From the NCBI GenBank assembly GCA_947632435.1, contig CANRPC010000001.1, positions 1-64,000 on the forward strand: a stretch of DNA of 64,000 nt, written 5' to 3'. The translations under genes and the position numbers were made by a program. Source of the DNA: an uncultured Bacilli bacterium. GTDB taxonomy: Bacteria > Bacillota_I > Bacilli_A > RFN20 > CAG-449. Positions 37,341-45,775 of the stretch are shown in pieces. The notes beneath the pieces were generated by a model, which was not told the origin of the DNA, did not search any database, and saw only the letters and a program-made list of their open reading frames with translations. The first letter of the stretch is position 1. Every line of letters begins with the position of its first letter.

Positions 37341-38378
37341 TTGAATAACAATAATAAAAATTTTGAAGTTAAACCATATAGTAAAGAAGAAGTCGAAAAA
37401 ATTCTAACAGAAATCGATAACAAACTTACTGAATTCATAAAATCTGATAAATATAAAGATGTTTTATTGGCTATGGGTAATTTAGGAAAATACTCATTTA
37501 CTAATCAAATTTATATTTTACTTCAAAATCCAGATGCAGTAACAGTTAATGGTATGAAGCAATGGAATTATTTAGGCAGAAGTATTTTACCAGGTCAAAA
37601 AGCATTGAAAATTTTTTCACCACTAGTTACTAAAGAAGAAGTTCAATTAGCAGATAGTGACGGAAATTTAATTTTAGATGAGGATGGTAATCCTAAAACA
37701 AAGGAAGTAGAAAGAGTTAAGGGATTTAAACCATCATTTGTATTTGATATATCACAAACAAAGGGAAAAGATTTAGATGTTTTTAAATTTAATGAAAACA
37801 TAACAGTTGAAGATAAAGAGTTAATTATTCAAGGTCTTTCTAATGTAGTTAATAATAAGGGATTTACCATAGAATATGCATCCGAAAAAGAACTTGGAAA
37901 AGGATGTTATGGTTTATGTGACTATGAGAATAAAAAAATCAAGCTTCTTGAAGGTATGAGTGATCTTCAAACTGTTTCAACGTTAGTTCATGAATGTGGA
38001 CACGCATTAGCTCATAGTCCATACAGAGATATTTTTGATGGATTAACTGAACTTCCAAGTCGTGATATAAGAGAAGTTGAGGCTGAATCAATAGCCTGTG
38101 TTGTATGTTCACATTTAGGATTAGACACCGAAAATTTCAATTTTTCATACATTAGTGGTTGGGCTGATGGCGATATAAATAAATTTAGAAAAAATATGGT
38201 TAGGATAGGAATGTATTCTGGTGATTTAATTGAAGGAATTGATTCTGTATTTGCACAAGCAAAAAAAGAAAGGGAAGCAGTGAAGCCAGAGCAAGAAGCT
38301 GAAAGTTTTGTTGAGCCTATTATACAAGAGCCACAACCTATTAAACGAACAAAAAGAAAAGAGGCAGTTGCAGTCTAA
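37341..38378 (+). CDS. ArdC-like antirestriction protein with zinc metallopeptidase domain
   Basis: The N-terminal ArdC/DUF1738-type domain includes FTNQIYILLQNPDAVTVNGMKQWNYLGRSILPGQKALKIFSP (about 50-95), known to bind ssDNA in plasmid ArdC. The C-terminal domain has the zincin motif VHECGHALAH (about 217-226), followed by a glutamate-rich VEAESIACVV that can supply the third ligand. LtrC/ArdC proteins protect incoming ssDNA or new elements against host defence. It is the first large gene of the establishment module. TTG start after GAGGAGG. It couples directly to the primase-like gene. Confidence 0.85.
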   Translation: MNNNNKNFEVKPYSKEEVEKILTEIDNKLTEFIKSDKYKDVLLAMGNLGKYSFTNQIYILLQNPDAVTVNGMKQWNYLGRSILPGQKALKIFSPLVTKEEVQLADSDGNLILDEDGNPKTKEVERVKGFKPSFVFDISQTKGKDLDVFKFNENITVEDKELIIQGLSNVVNNKGFTIEYASEKELGKGCYGLCDYENKKIKLLEGMSDLQTVSTLVHECGHALAHSPYRDIFDGLTELPSRDIREVEAESIACVVCSHLGLDTENFNFSYISGWADGDINKFRKNMVRIGMYSGDLIEGIDSVFAQAKKEREAVKPEQEAESFVEPIIQEPQPIKRTKRKEAVAV

Positions 38379-39250
38379 TGTTCGTATCTAAAAATATTCC
38401 TAAAGAATTAAAAGAATTACCACAATGGGTTTGTTATAGGACACAAAAAAATGGTAATAAAACAGTTAAATTTATGATTAGCCCAAATACTGGTTCTTTT
38501 GCTAAATCTAATGATTCAACTACGTGGGCTGATTATGATACAGCAAATAGATTTATGCTTAATCGCAGATTAGAAGGATTAGCTTTTGTTCTAACTGAGG
38601 GATATGTATTTATTGATATAGATCATTCAATTGATAATGAAGGAAACATGAGTGATTTAACTAAAAAAATACTTCAAGAATTACCTAATACTTATGCAGA
38701 AAAATCATGTAGTGGTAAAGGAGTTCATCTTATTTGTAAAGGCAAATTGCCTGAATACGCTCTTAAACGTAATGATTCAATAGGTTTAGAAATGTATGAT
38801 ACTAAAAGATTTGTATGCATAACAGGAGATGTTATTAATAATCAAACGGATATAAAAGATTATTCATGTAAAATTGTTGATTTTAATTACACATTTATTG
38901 GAAAGCGTCCACCTCGAATATTAAATCCAATTAAAACAGATATTCAATTTAGTGATAATGAATTAATTAATAAAATAAGGAATAGTAAAACACGATATAA
39001 ATTTGAATCTTTGTATCGAGGCGATATTTCTGGATATGCATCACAAAGTAATGCTGATTATGCGTTTGTGCGAATATTAGCATTTTGGACTCAAGACAAA
39101 AATCAAATTGATTCCATAATGCGATCTAGTGGATTATTTCGAGAAAAATGGGATAGAAAAATTGGTGATTCAACCTATGGAGAAATCACAATTGATAATG
39201 CATTAAGAGATAATACAAAAACTTATAGATCTAAAAGTTATGAAATGTAG
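38378..39250 (+). CDS. PrimPol-like primase (archaeo-eukaryotic primase fold)
   Basis: The 290-aa protein has AEP-type motifs: WVCYRTQKNGNKTVKFMISP, the acidic GYVFIDIDHSID (metal-binding DxD, about 76-87) and KSCSGKGVHLICKG (SxH, about 108-121), then KRFVCITGD. The C-terminal segment (YAFVRILAFWTQDKNQIDSIMRSSGLFREKW) resembles the helical PriCT-like domain that follows such primases in phages. It would prime the complementary strand on transferred ssDNA. Its ATG overlaps the ArdC stop. Confidence 0.75.
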   Translation: MFVSKNIPKELKELPQWVCYRTQKNGNKTVKFMISPNTGSFAKSNDSTTWADYDTANRFMLNRRLEGLAFVLTEGYVFIDIDHSIDNEGNMSDLTKKILQELPNTYAEKSCSGKGVHLICKGKLPEYALKRNDSIGLEMYDTKRFVCITGDVINNQTDIKDYSCKIVDFNYTFIGKRPPRILNPIKTDIQFSDNELINKIRNSKTRYKFESLYRGDISGYASQSNADYAFVRILAFWTQDKNQIDSIMRSSGLFREKWDRKIGDSTYGEITIDNALRDNTKTYRSKSYEM

Positions 39251-39258
39251 GAGGAACT

Positions 39259-39684
39259 ATGAAAGAAAAAATTAAAGTTGTAATTAAAGAAGTTGATAAA
39301 CCAGCGGAAATTAAGGAAATTTCAAATGATTATAAAACCTTTCAAAAAACAGTTGGTGGTCTTATTGATATGACACCACTACCTGGACACGATGATATAG
39401 ACATTATTTGTAATGATGAATTTCTATACAACGGAAGTATGGCAAATATTATGATGCCTGAAAGAGATCATGTTTTATGTGGCAGTTTAATTTTTGCAGG
39501 TTTTAATGAAGAAGATGGTTCAACTATTGGACTTACAGATAAACAAGTAAAGTCAGTTATGGATTATATAGAAGAAAATAAAGTGTTTAGAATGGATCCA
39601 TCTATGGCTTATTATGCAATGCAAGAAAAAAAATTGTTTAAACAAAATTCTAAAAGTAAAAAGAAGGAGATTTTTGCCGAATAA
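39259..39684 (+). CDS. DUF3846 protein
   Basis: The pattern VVIKEVDKPAEIKEISNDYKTFQKTVGGLIDMTPLP ... IDIICNDEFLYNG ... CGSLIFAGFNEEDGSTIGLTDKQV fits DUF3846, a small alpha/beta protein frequent in conjugative elements and phages. The 141-aa gene follows the primase by eight bases with an AGGAGGAA site and overlaps the next start by one base. No function is known. Confidence 0.7.
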   Translation: MKEKIKVVIKEVDKPAEIKEISNDYKTFQKTVGGLIDMTPLPGHDDIDIICNDEFLYNGSMANIMMPERDHVLCGSLIFAGFNEEDGSTIGLTDKQVKSVMDYIEENKVFRMDPSMAYYAMQEKKLFKQNSKSKKKEIFAE

Positions 39685-40274
39685 TGGAGATTAGTGAGAA
39701 CGGCATCATCTTGAAAATTGGATATGATGAATATCCAGAAAATCCTAGAAATTGGGATAATTTAGGAACAATGATTTGTTTTCATAGAAGATACTTTTTA
39801 GGAGATAAACACAATTATAAAAATTTTCAGGATTTCTTTGAAAGTAAGGAATACAAAAACTTTTATGTTTTAAGACCATTATTCTTATACGATCATAGTG
39901 GCTTATCTATATCTACTGAAAATTTTGTAGGAAAAGTTCCACATGCTGAATGGGATAGTATGCAGGTTGGATATATCTTTATTACTAAAGACGAAGTCAA
40001 GAAAAAAATAGGTCTTGAACCTACAAATGAAAATAAAGATAAAGTAATTAATATGTTAGAAAAGGAAGTAGAAACATATAACAACTATTTAGGTGGAAGC
40101 GTATATGAATATCAAGTATTAGACAATGAAAATAATGTTATTGATTCCTGTGGTGGTTTTAATGCAAGTAGCATAAATGAAGCTTTAACTATGATGAAAG
40201 ATTATTCTTCTATAGAACACGAATATTTATTTAAAAAATTAGAAAAAGAACTTATCGGGGAAGCAACAATGTAG
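39684..40274 (+). CDS. conserved mobile-element protein, unknown function
   Basis: This 196-aa soluble protein has a distinctive centre, YVLRPLFLYDHSGLSISTENFVGKVPHAEWDSMQVGYIFITKDEV. Similar LYDHSG and WDS-QVGYI signatures recur in hypothetical proteins of Firmicutes phages and ICEs. The C-terminus (YEYQVLDNENNVIDSCGGFN) looks like another beta strand pair. It overlaps the DUF3846 gene by one base. Function is unknown. Confidence 0.6.
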   Translation: MEISENGIILKIGYDEYPENPRNWDNLGTMICFHRRYFLGDKHNYKNFQDFFESKEYKNFYVLRPLFLYDHSGLSISTENFVGKVPHAEWDSMQVGYIFITKDEVKKKIGLEPTNENKDKVINMLEKEVETYNNYLGGSVYEYQVLDNENNVIDSCGGFNASSINEALTMMKDYSSIEHEYLFKKLEKELIGEATM

Positions 40275-40283
40275 GAGAGTTAA

Positions 40284-40622
40284 ATGAAAAACAGTGAAAT
40301 TCAAAAAAGAATATTGCTAGTAATGCAAAAAACAAATAAAGAGTTTAGACAGTTTAGAAAAAATTGTCTTGATAATGGTGTTCAATATGCTTTTGATAAT
40401 GCCTTAAAAATTGCTTTTTATAAAGAAATAAAAATTTATATTTTAAACGGAGTATTAAAAGAATCATATTACAATCAAATGTTTGAAATGGATAATATAC
40501 TTGATACTCTTTGGGACAGATATAAACTTGGTGTAATTGATAAATGTGGAGATCATTTTTTAGAACAATTGTTGGATTTACATTTTAATAATTTGGAGCG
40601 TATTAAGAATAGAATTAAATAA
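40284..40622 (+). CDS. small helical ICE protein, paralogue of the 36970 gene
   Basis: The 112-aa, mostly helical, basic protein shares the FYKEIxxxIL...ILDTLW pattern with the VirB4-adjacent gene. It has an AGGAGAG site. The end of the reading frame is only one base from where the methyltransferase frame can begin. No known function. Confidence 0.55.
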   Translation: MKNSEIQKRILLVMQKTNKEFRQFRKNCLDNGVQYAFDNALKIAFYKEIKIYILNGVLKESYYNQMFEMDNILDTLWDRYKLGVIDKCGDHFLEQLLDLHFNNLERIKNRIK

Positions 40623-40623
40623 A

Positions 40624-41316
40624 ATTTACCATATTGATTCTCTAATAGGTATGAAGCAGATGATTGATGAAGGTATTAAGGTGGATTTAATATTAACAGA
40701 TCCACCTTATGATATGCCTTCAACAAAAGCAGGTGGAAAAAGTGAATTGGCAAAAAGTATTCAAGGTGCATTTGATGAACTTAAAAATGCCAATTTAACG
40801 AATGGAATAACATACGAATTTTTAGATTTAATGGTTCAATTACAAGATAATATTAATATTTATATTTGGTGTAATTTGAAACAAATTAAATTTTACTTAG
40901 ATTATTTCATTGATAAGCACAAATGTAAATGGGATGAAATTATCTGGTATAAAACAAATGCGATGCCTTGCTTTCATAATAAATATTTGACTGATAAAGA
41001 ATATTGTTTGTATTTCAGAAAAGGTGGTTATTGTAATCCAGTTAATTATGAAACAGCTAAAACAGTATATTCATTGCCTATTAATATTTTAGATAAAAAG
41101 AAATATGGTCATCCAACAATAAAACCATTACCAATAATTAAAAATTTAATAATAAATTCTACTCATGAAGGTGATTTGATTTTAGATCCTTTTGCTGGAA
41201 GTGGCACAACATTAGTTGCTTCTAAGCAATTAGGAAGAAATTACATTGGATTTGAGATAGATGAAAAGTATGTCGATATATGTCGAAAGAGAATTAATGA
41301 GGAGGTCAGCATTTGA
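40624..41316 (+). CDS. DNA adenine/cytosine-N methyltransferase (beta-class order)
   Basis: Catalytic motif IV DLILTDPPYDMP comes before SAM-binding motif I LILDPFAGSGTTLVA. This is the beta-class order of N6-adenine/N4-cytosine methyltransferases. The track's ATG (40651) cuts off a normal-looking N-terminus. Upstream in frame are IYHIDSLIG, matching the INxDxLxGM opening of such enzymes, and the only start there is ATT at 40624 (or another non-ATG codon). The 221-230-aa enzyme has no partner nuclease, so it is probably a self-protecting orphan methylase of the ICE. The start is uncertain. Confidence 0.8.
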   Translation: MYHIDSLIGMKQMIDEGIKVDLILTDPPYDMPSTKAGGKSELAKSIQGAFDELKNANLTNGITYEFLDLMVQLQDNINIYIWCNLKQIKFYLDYFIDKHKCKWDEIIWYKTNAMPCFHNKYLTDKEYCLYFRKGGYCNPVNYETAKTVYSLPINILDKKKYGHPTIKPLPIIKNLIINSTHEGDLILDPFAGSGTTLVASKQLGRNYIGFEIDEKYVDICRKRINEEVSI

Positions 41317-41831
41317 AGTATTTAATAAAAGGAAAATTATACTTGCCAATTAAAATGGGTGATCCTAGAGATTGGCATCAAAAGCCTGATGATGTTTGTC
41401 ACGATTGTGGAGCAACATATGGTCAATATCATACTTTTGGCTGTGATACTGAAGTATGTCCATGTTGTGGTGGTCAACTTATATCTTGCGATTGCGGTGC
41501 AATTTATCAAGTCAACGGTAATATTTCTAAAAAGGCTTTAGCTGATTTATGTAAACTTCAAGTTATTCAAACAGAAGCAGAAGATTTAGAAATTAAAAAT
41601 ACAATAAGTAGAAATAAAATTAAGTATGACTCTAAGGGGCAATCAGGAAATATTTTCTTTATTTTAGCAAAAGTGAAACTTGTTATGAAACAAGAGGGAC
41701 GAGAAGAATTATTTAAAAAATGTGAAGAGAGAGTGTATGCCTCTTCATCTTATAAAGAAGCTCTAAAAATTATAAATGAATATGTTCAATTAGAAGATGT
41801 TCATGTTGGGAAGGAGGAAGAAGCAGAATGA
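41313..41831 (+). CDS. zinc-ribbon ICE protein
   Basis: The 172-aa protein has a zinc-binding region: CHDCGATYGQYHTFGCDTEVCPCCGGQLISCDCG (about 30-65). The C-terminal domain (GNIFFILAKVKLVMKQEGREELFKKCEER ... YKEALKIINEYVQLE) is repeated as a stand-alone protein in the next gene. TTG start after GAGGTCAGC, overlapping the methyltransferase stop. Unknown function. Confidence 0.6.
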   Translation: MKYLIKGKLYLPIKMGDPRDWHQKPDDVCHDCGATYGQYHTFGCDTEVCPCCGGQLISCDCGAIYQVNGNISKKALADLCKLQVIQTEAEDLEIKNTISRNKIKYDSKGQSGNIFFILAKVKLVMKQEGREELFKKCEERVYASSSYKEALKIINEYVQLEDVHVGKEEEAE

Positions 41832-42073
41832 TGTTAAAAAAAGTAAAAGTAACTTGTGATTTAAGACGTATTGGAAAGAATCTATATACAATTTTAGCTT
41901 ATGTAAAACCAGCAATGATAAAAGCTAAAAAAGAAAAAAAGTATTATGAAATGTTTGATAAAGTCAACAAAAAATTATCATTTGACAAAGCAATGAAAGT
42001 TATTCGTAAATATGTCAAGTTTGTTGAACCACAAAAAGTAAAGGAGAAAGGAAATGCCAAATTGGGTTATTAA
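41828..42073 (+). CDS. 81-aa paralogue of the preceding C-terminal domain
   Basis: GKNLYTILAYVKPAMIKAKKEKKYYEMFDKVNKKLSFDKAMKVIRKYVKF aligns with the end of the zinc-ribbon protein. This indicates tandem duplication followed by loss of the zinc part. It overlaps both neighbours. Basic and helical. Unknown function. Confidence 0.55.
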   Translation: MMLKKVKVTCDLRRIGKNLYTILAYVKPAMIKAKKEKKYYEMFDKVNKKLSFDKAMKVIRKYVKFVEPQKVKEKGNAKLGY

Positions 42074-42863
42074 TAAGCTTACAATAGAAGGCAACAATGC
42101 TGAAGAAATAATTAAAAGTCATACAACTAGTTTAGAAAATGGTGAGTTATTATTTGACTTTGAAACAATTGATCCAATGCCAAAGGATTTAAGCATAGAA
42201 AGAGGATCTAGAAGTTTTGATGGTTTTAAATTGCATATTGCAAAAATTAATCCTTTAATTCCTAATTTGGGAACTAGAGAAGATAAACTTCTTCCTTTTG
42301 ATACATTCTTAAGAAAAATCTTCGGAATGTTTGGTAGAGATTGTATCGATAACATTCAACGATATATCCTTAAACCTACTGAAATTGAAGAATTAAAAAA
42401 GAAATATAATGAAGATTTTGATTCCGTTTTAGAACTTGGTGAAAAAGCCTTTACCAACAAAGAAAAATATGGTTGCACTGATTGGTATGATTGGCGTATG
42501 TGCAATTGGGGAACTAAGTGGAATGCATGCAATACATTTATTGGAATGGATAATCCTCATGTTGTTTATTTTGATACAGCTTGGAGTCCTTCTATTCCTA
42601 TAGTAGAAAAATTTGCAAAAATGCATCCTGAACTTAAAATAACTCATGAATATGCTGAAGAACAAATTGGATTATATTGTGGCAAACATGAATATGAAAA
42701 CGGGGAAATAGTAAATCGTAATGATTATAAGGAATTTTCAAAAGAAGCTTATGAATTAAGTTTTGAGTTGTGGGGCGGAGAAGAACTCTATCGCTTTGAC
42801 GAAAAATTAAATAATTATGTTTATATAGATGATGATGGTGATCCAAATTCTGAAATGGAGTGA
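42054..42863 (+). CDS. YubB/DUF1281-like ferredoxin-fold protein
   Basis: The 269-aa protein opens MPNWVINKLTIEG and includes FETIDPMPKDL, DWYDWRMCNWGTKWNA and VYFDTAWSPSIPIVEKFAKMHPELKITHEYAEEQIG. This is the full signature set of the YubB ferredoxin-like (DUF1281/Api92) family found on plasmids and ICEs. A GAAAGGAGAAAGG site lies upstream, inside the preceding gene. The biological role is unknown. Confidence 0.8.
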   Translation: MPNWVINKLTIEGNNAEEIIKSHTTSLENGELLFDFETIDPMPKDLSIERGSRSFDGFKLHIAKINPLIPNLGTREDKLLPFDTFLRKIFGMFGRDCIDNIQRYILKPTEIEELKKKYNEDFDSVLELGEKAFTNKEKYGCTDWYDWRMCNWGTKWNACNTFIGMDNPHVVYFDTAWSPSIPIVEKFAKMHPELKITHEYAEEQIGLYCGKHEYENGEIVNRNDYKEFSKEAYELSFELWGGEELYRFDEKLNNYVYIDDDGDPNSEME

Positions 42864-42866
42864 TTA

Positions 42867-43310
42867 ATTTTTAAAAAGTTAAAATCAAAAATATTAATTT
42901 TATTAATGATACTAATCTTTTCTAACTTTGTGATTAATACATCTTATATCTATAAATATCAAAATAATATTGTTTGTATAAATGACGAAAATGCCTTCTG
43001 TAAGAGTTTGAAAGAAAAAAACATTGATATTTATATTTCAAATGCTTCAGTAAGGGTTACTAATTGTTATTTATTAAATAGAAAAGAACGTTTCAAAATT
43101 TTGATTATAATAAAAAATCACCTCATTAAAAATGGGGTGACAGTTAATAGAAGTATTAATAATCTTGAAGCAGAATTAAAATTACATGCTGTTTTATATA
43201 ATTTTGGAATGTTTGTAAATCATACAAAAGATGCCGATTTGGAATTCTTTGGAGATAGCAGGTGGCAAATAAGAAGTGCTACTATATTCTTTCAAATTCT
43301 TGGTATATAA
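42867..43310 (+). CDS. exported or membrane-anchored ICE protein, non-ATG start
   Basis: The track begins at an internal ATG, but the same frame extends upstream to KKLKSKILILLMILIFSNFVI. This gives a good basic-plus-hydrophobic N-terminal anchor. The only start with proper spacing to the GGAG at 42857 is ATT at 42867. The rest (LKLHAVLYNFGMFVNHTKDADLEFFGDSRWQIRSATIFFQILGI) is a conserved-looking ending, but I cannot assign a family. The frame begins one codon after the YubB-like stop. Function is unknown. Confidence 0.5.
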   Translation: MFKKLKSKILILLMILIFSNFVINTSYIYKYQNNIVCINDENAFCKSLKEKNIDIYISNASVRVTNCYLLNRKERFKILIIIKNHLIKNGVTVNRSINNLEAELKLHAVLYNFGMFVNHTKDADLEFFGDSRWQIRSATIFFQILGI

Positions 43311-43360
43311 CATTTTACAATTTCATAAATTGTTTTAGGACAAAAAAAATAGGCTTAAGC

Positions 43361-43732
43361 CTATTTCTGAAGATTAACTATATAGTCGATATGTTCTTTA
43401 AAAGAAGGATCAGAACGGTATTTATCTACTAATGTTTTGAATTCAATACTGCTAGCATATAGTTTAAGTAATTCAATTTCATCACTTGATAAATCACCAT
43501 TATTCGCAGATAAACCAAATAATTCAAATATAGTAACGTTGATATGCTCACACAATGGAAGTAATAAATCAATATCAGGAGAACAAATACCATTTGCCCA
43601 TCTCTTAACTGATGTATCTGATACGCCTAATGCTTTAGCAAATTTTACATACGATTCATTAGTTGATTCAAGATAGTCCTTTATGCATTTTTGAATATTA
43701 TCTTTTGCTGAGATTTTAGTATTATCACTCAT
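43361..43732 (-). CDS. XRE-family helix-turn-helix regulator
   Basis: The start at 43732 (MSDNTKISAKDN) follows GAGGTGA. The track's longer form lacks a site. The HTH is YVKFAKALGVSDTSVKRWANGICSPDIDLLLPLCEHINVTIFELFGL (about 23-70), as in lambda-Cro/C1-type repressors. The C-terminal part is short and helical. It is divergent from the recombinase genes, and the region between contains repeated operator-like sites overlapping a promoter. It is therefore the likely control switch for excision/integration. Confidence 0.9.
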   Translation of the reverse strand: MSDNTKISAKDNIQKCIKDYLESTNESYVKFAKALGVSDTSVKRWANGICSPDIDLLLPLCEHINVTIFELFGLSANNGDLSSDEIELLKLYASSIEFKTLVDKYRSDPSFKEHIDYIVNLQK

Positions 43733-43761
43733 TTTGCTCACCTCAGATAATATTTTACCAC

Positions 43762-43877
43762 ATAGTCTGATTTTTTGCAATTAATTAGACTATATTAGTT
43801 GATTTTTATTTAAAAATAGACTATAATAGTATCGTAATAATTATAAGCCCATACTATTTTAGTCTAATATAGGAGGG
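43762..43877 (+). promoter_or_regulatory. divergent promoter/operator region of the XRE switch
   Basis: A motif like TAGACTATATTAG occurs four times: TTAGACTATATTAG at 43785, ATAGACTATAATAG at 43816, and inverted as TAGTCTAATATAG near 43860 and as ATAGTCTGA at 43762. The 43816 copy covers the -10 (TATAAT 43822-43827) of a rightward promoter with TTGATT at 43799 and a 17-bp spacer. The arrangement fits repression of the recombinase operon by the XRE protein. Confidence 0.65.
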
Positions 43878-44105
43878 TTGATTATCGAAAATAAATTAGA
43901 AAAAAGTGATTTTTATTCTGAAAAAGAGAAAATCACCAATCATGATTCAAGTTTTATTGAATCTGATATGAAAATTGTGGAATTAGATGGTCAAATCTTT
44001 AGAGTGAAGAAAATTTTTGCTACCGAAGGTAGAACCATTTTAGAAGGTGTAGTTAGTATGTTGCTAGATAGAATGGAGAATCAAGATAAGATAGGACATG
44101 CATAA
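43878..44105 (+). CDS. small acidic protein before the recombinases
   Basis: This is a 75-aa soluble protein (MKIVELDGQIFRVKKIFATEGRTILEGVVSMLLDRMENQDKIG). It resembles short proteins that precede serine recombinases in Firmicutes elements and could be an excision factor, inferred only from position. The AGGAGGG ends at the base before the TTG start, which is too close. ATT 43881 or ATC 43884 may be used, so the start is uncertain. Confidence 0.5.
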   Translation: MIIENKLEKSDFYSEKEKITNHDSSFIESDMKIVELDGQIFRVKKIFATEGRTILEGVVSMLLDRMENQDKIGHA

Positions 44106-44143
44106 TTAATAAATTCTAATTAACACAAAAAGGAGGTGAAAAG

Positions 44144-45775
44144 ATGCGTCTATTCGGAACATATACAGCTATCTATTGTAGATTATCAAGAGATGATGGT
44201 AATGTTGATGAAAGTCAATCAATACAATCACAAAAAGAAGTATTAACCGATTATGTTAATAATCAAGGATGGAAAATAGTTGATTATTATGTCGATGATG
44301 GATATAGCGGAACCGATTTTAATAGACCATCTTTTCAAAGACTCTTAAATGATATTGAAGCAGGAAGAATTAATATTGTTGTTACTAAAGATTTATCAAG
44401 ATTAGGTCGTAATTATATTCAAACTGGTTATTATACGGAAGAATATTTTCCGAGTCATCAAGTAAGATATATTGCTGTAAATGATAATTTTGATACATTT
44501 AATGAAGATAATAATGATTTTGTTCCTTTTAAAAACATTATTAACGAATGGTATGCTAAAGATATTTCTAAAAAAATCCGTTTTACATTAGATAATAAAG
44601 CTAAAAATGGTGAGCCTAGAAATACTGTATTTCCAATATTTGGATATGCCTATAATGCAAATTATGAACGTATTCCAGATTCTGAAACGGCACCAATTGT
44701 TAAAATGATTTTTGAAGAATATATTAAATCAGGATCATCAACTAAAGTTGCAAGATTACTTAAAGAAAGGAAAATAAAAATACCTTCTTATTATAACGCT
44801 GTTAAATATGGTTATAACAAAGAGAAGGTAATGAAATTATCTGATGAAGAATTAATAACTTGGAAAACTGATGTAATAAGAGATATTATAGCTAGAAATG
44901 ATTATCTTGGAACTTACACTACAGCACGATCTAAATCAAAAAATTATAAAACCAAAAAACGCTATGAAAACGAAAATGCTTATGTGTTTGAAAATAGATA
45001 TGAACCTTTAATTGATAAAGACACTTGGGAAAAAGCAAATAAAATTTTAAAAAGAACAAGAGCAGGTTTAATACCACTTGAAGATAACATATACAAAGGA
45101 TTAGTCATGTGTGCGGATTGTGGACGAGTTATGAAATATGATCGTAAAAAGAATCCAGCATCTAAAGAATTTAATTTTTTGCGATATTATTGTGCTAATA
45201 AAGATTGCAAAGAAAATAATAGTATTCAAAAAAAATATTTAAATCAAATTGTAAAAGATGAAATATTAAATCTAAAAGATATTATTCTTTCTCATAAAGA
45301 TGAATTTATTGAATTTGTTAATCAATATGATAAAAAAGGTCGAAAAATAGAAACAGATGTCGAAAAGGATTTACACGTTTATCAAAATAAAAATGACGAA
45401 ATCGATAAATATATAATGCAATTATTTGAACAAAACGTTAAAGGTAATATTCCAAAATCGACATTCGAAATGATGATGACAAAATATAATAAAGAAAAAA
45501 AGTTTATCGAAGAACAGTTAAAACAACTTACTAAATTAGAACAACAACAACTTATAATAGAAGATTACGAAGCAAAAATTAATAAATTAATTGCGTTATT
45601 AGAATCAATTAATGAATCAAATGTATTGGAATATGATATTATCCACTCGATTATTAATTATATTACGATTTCCTCAAGGAATCTCGAAAATTATCAAAGA
45701 AAACATGTATATAATGTAACAATTGTTTTTTCTGTGCTAGACGCAATGATTAAGGAGTTTATGAAAAACATATGA
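44144..45775 (+). CDS. large serine recombinase 1
   Basis: The 543-aa protein has an N-terminal resolvase domain with catalytic serine in YCRLSRDDG (about 11-19), DDGYSGTDFNRPSF and TKDLSRLGRNYI. Next comes a recombinase domain, then a zinc-ribbon domain (CADCGRVMKY ... YCANKDCKE) with a long coiled coil and the usual hydrophobic C-terminus. These enzymes integrate and excise ICEs at a dinucleotide-core att site, as found here. AAGGAGGTG site. The stop overlaps the start of recombinase 2 (ATGA). Confidence 0.95.
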   Translation: MRLFGTYTAIYCRLSRDDGNVDESQSIQSQKEVLTDYVNNQGWKIVDYYVDDGYSGTDFNRPSFQRLLNDIEAGRINIVVTKDLSRLGRNYIQTGYYTEEYFPSHQVRYIAVNDNFDTFNEDNNDFVPFKNIINEWYAKDISKKIRFTLDNKAKNGEPRNTVFPIFGYAYNANYERIPDSETAPIVKMIFEEYIKSGSSTKVARLLKERKIKIPSYYNAVKYGYNKEKVMKLSDEELITWKTDVIRDIIARNDYLGTYTTARSKSKNYKTKKRYENENAYVFENRYEPLIDKDTWEKANKILKRTRAGLIPLEDNIYKGLVMCADCGRVMKYDRKKNPASKEFNFLRYYCANKDCKENNSIQKKYLNQIVKDEILNLKDIILSHKDEFIEFVNQYDKKGRKIETDVEKDLHVYQNKNDEIDKYIMQLFEQNVKGNIPKSTFEMMMTKYNKEKKFIEEQLKQLTKLEQQQLIIEDYEAKINKLIALLESINESNVLEYDIIHSIINYITISSRNLENYQRKHVYNVTIVFSVLDAMIKEFMKNI

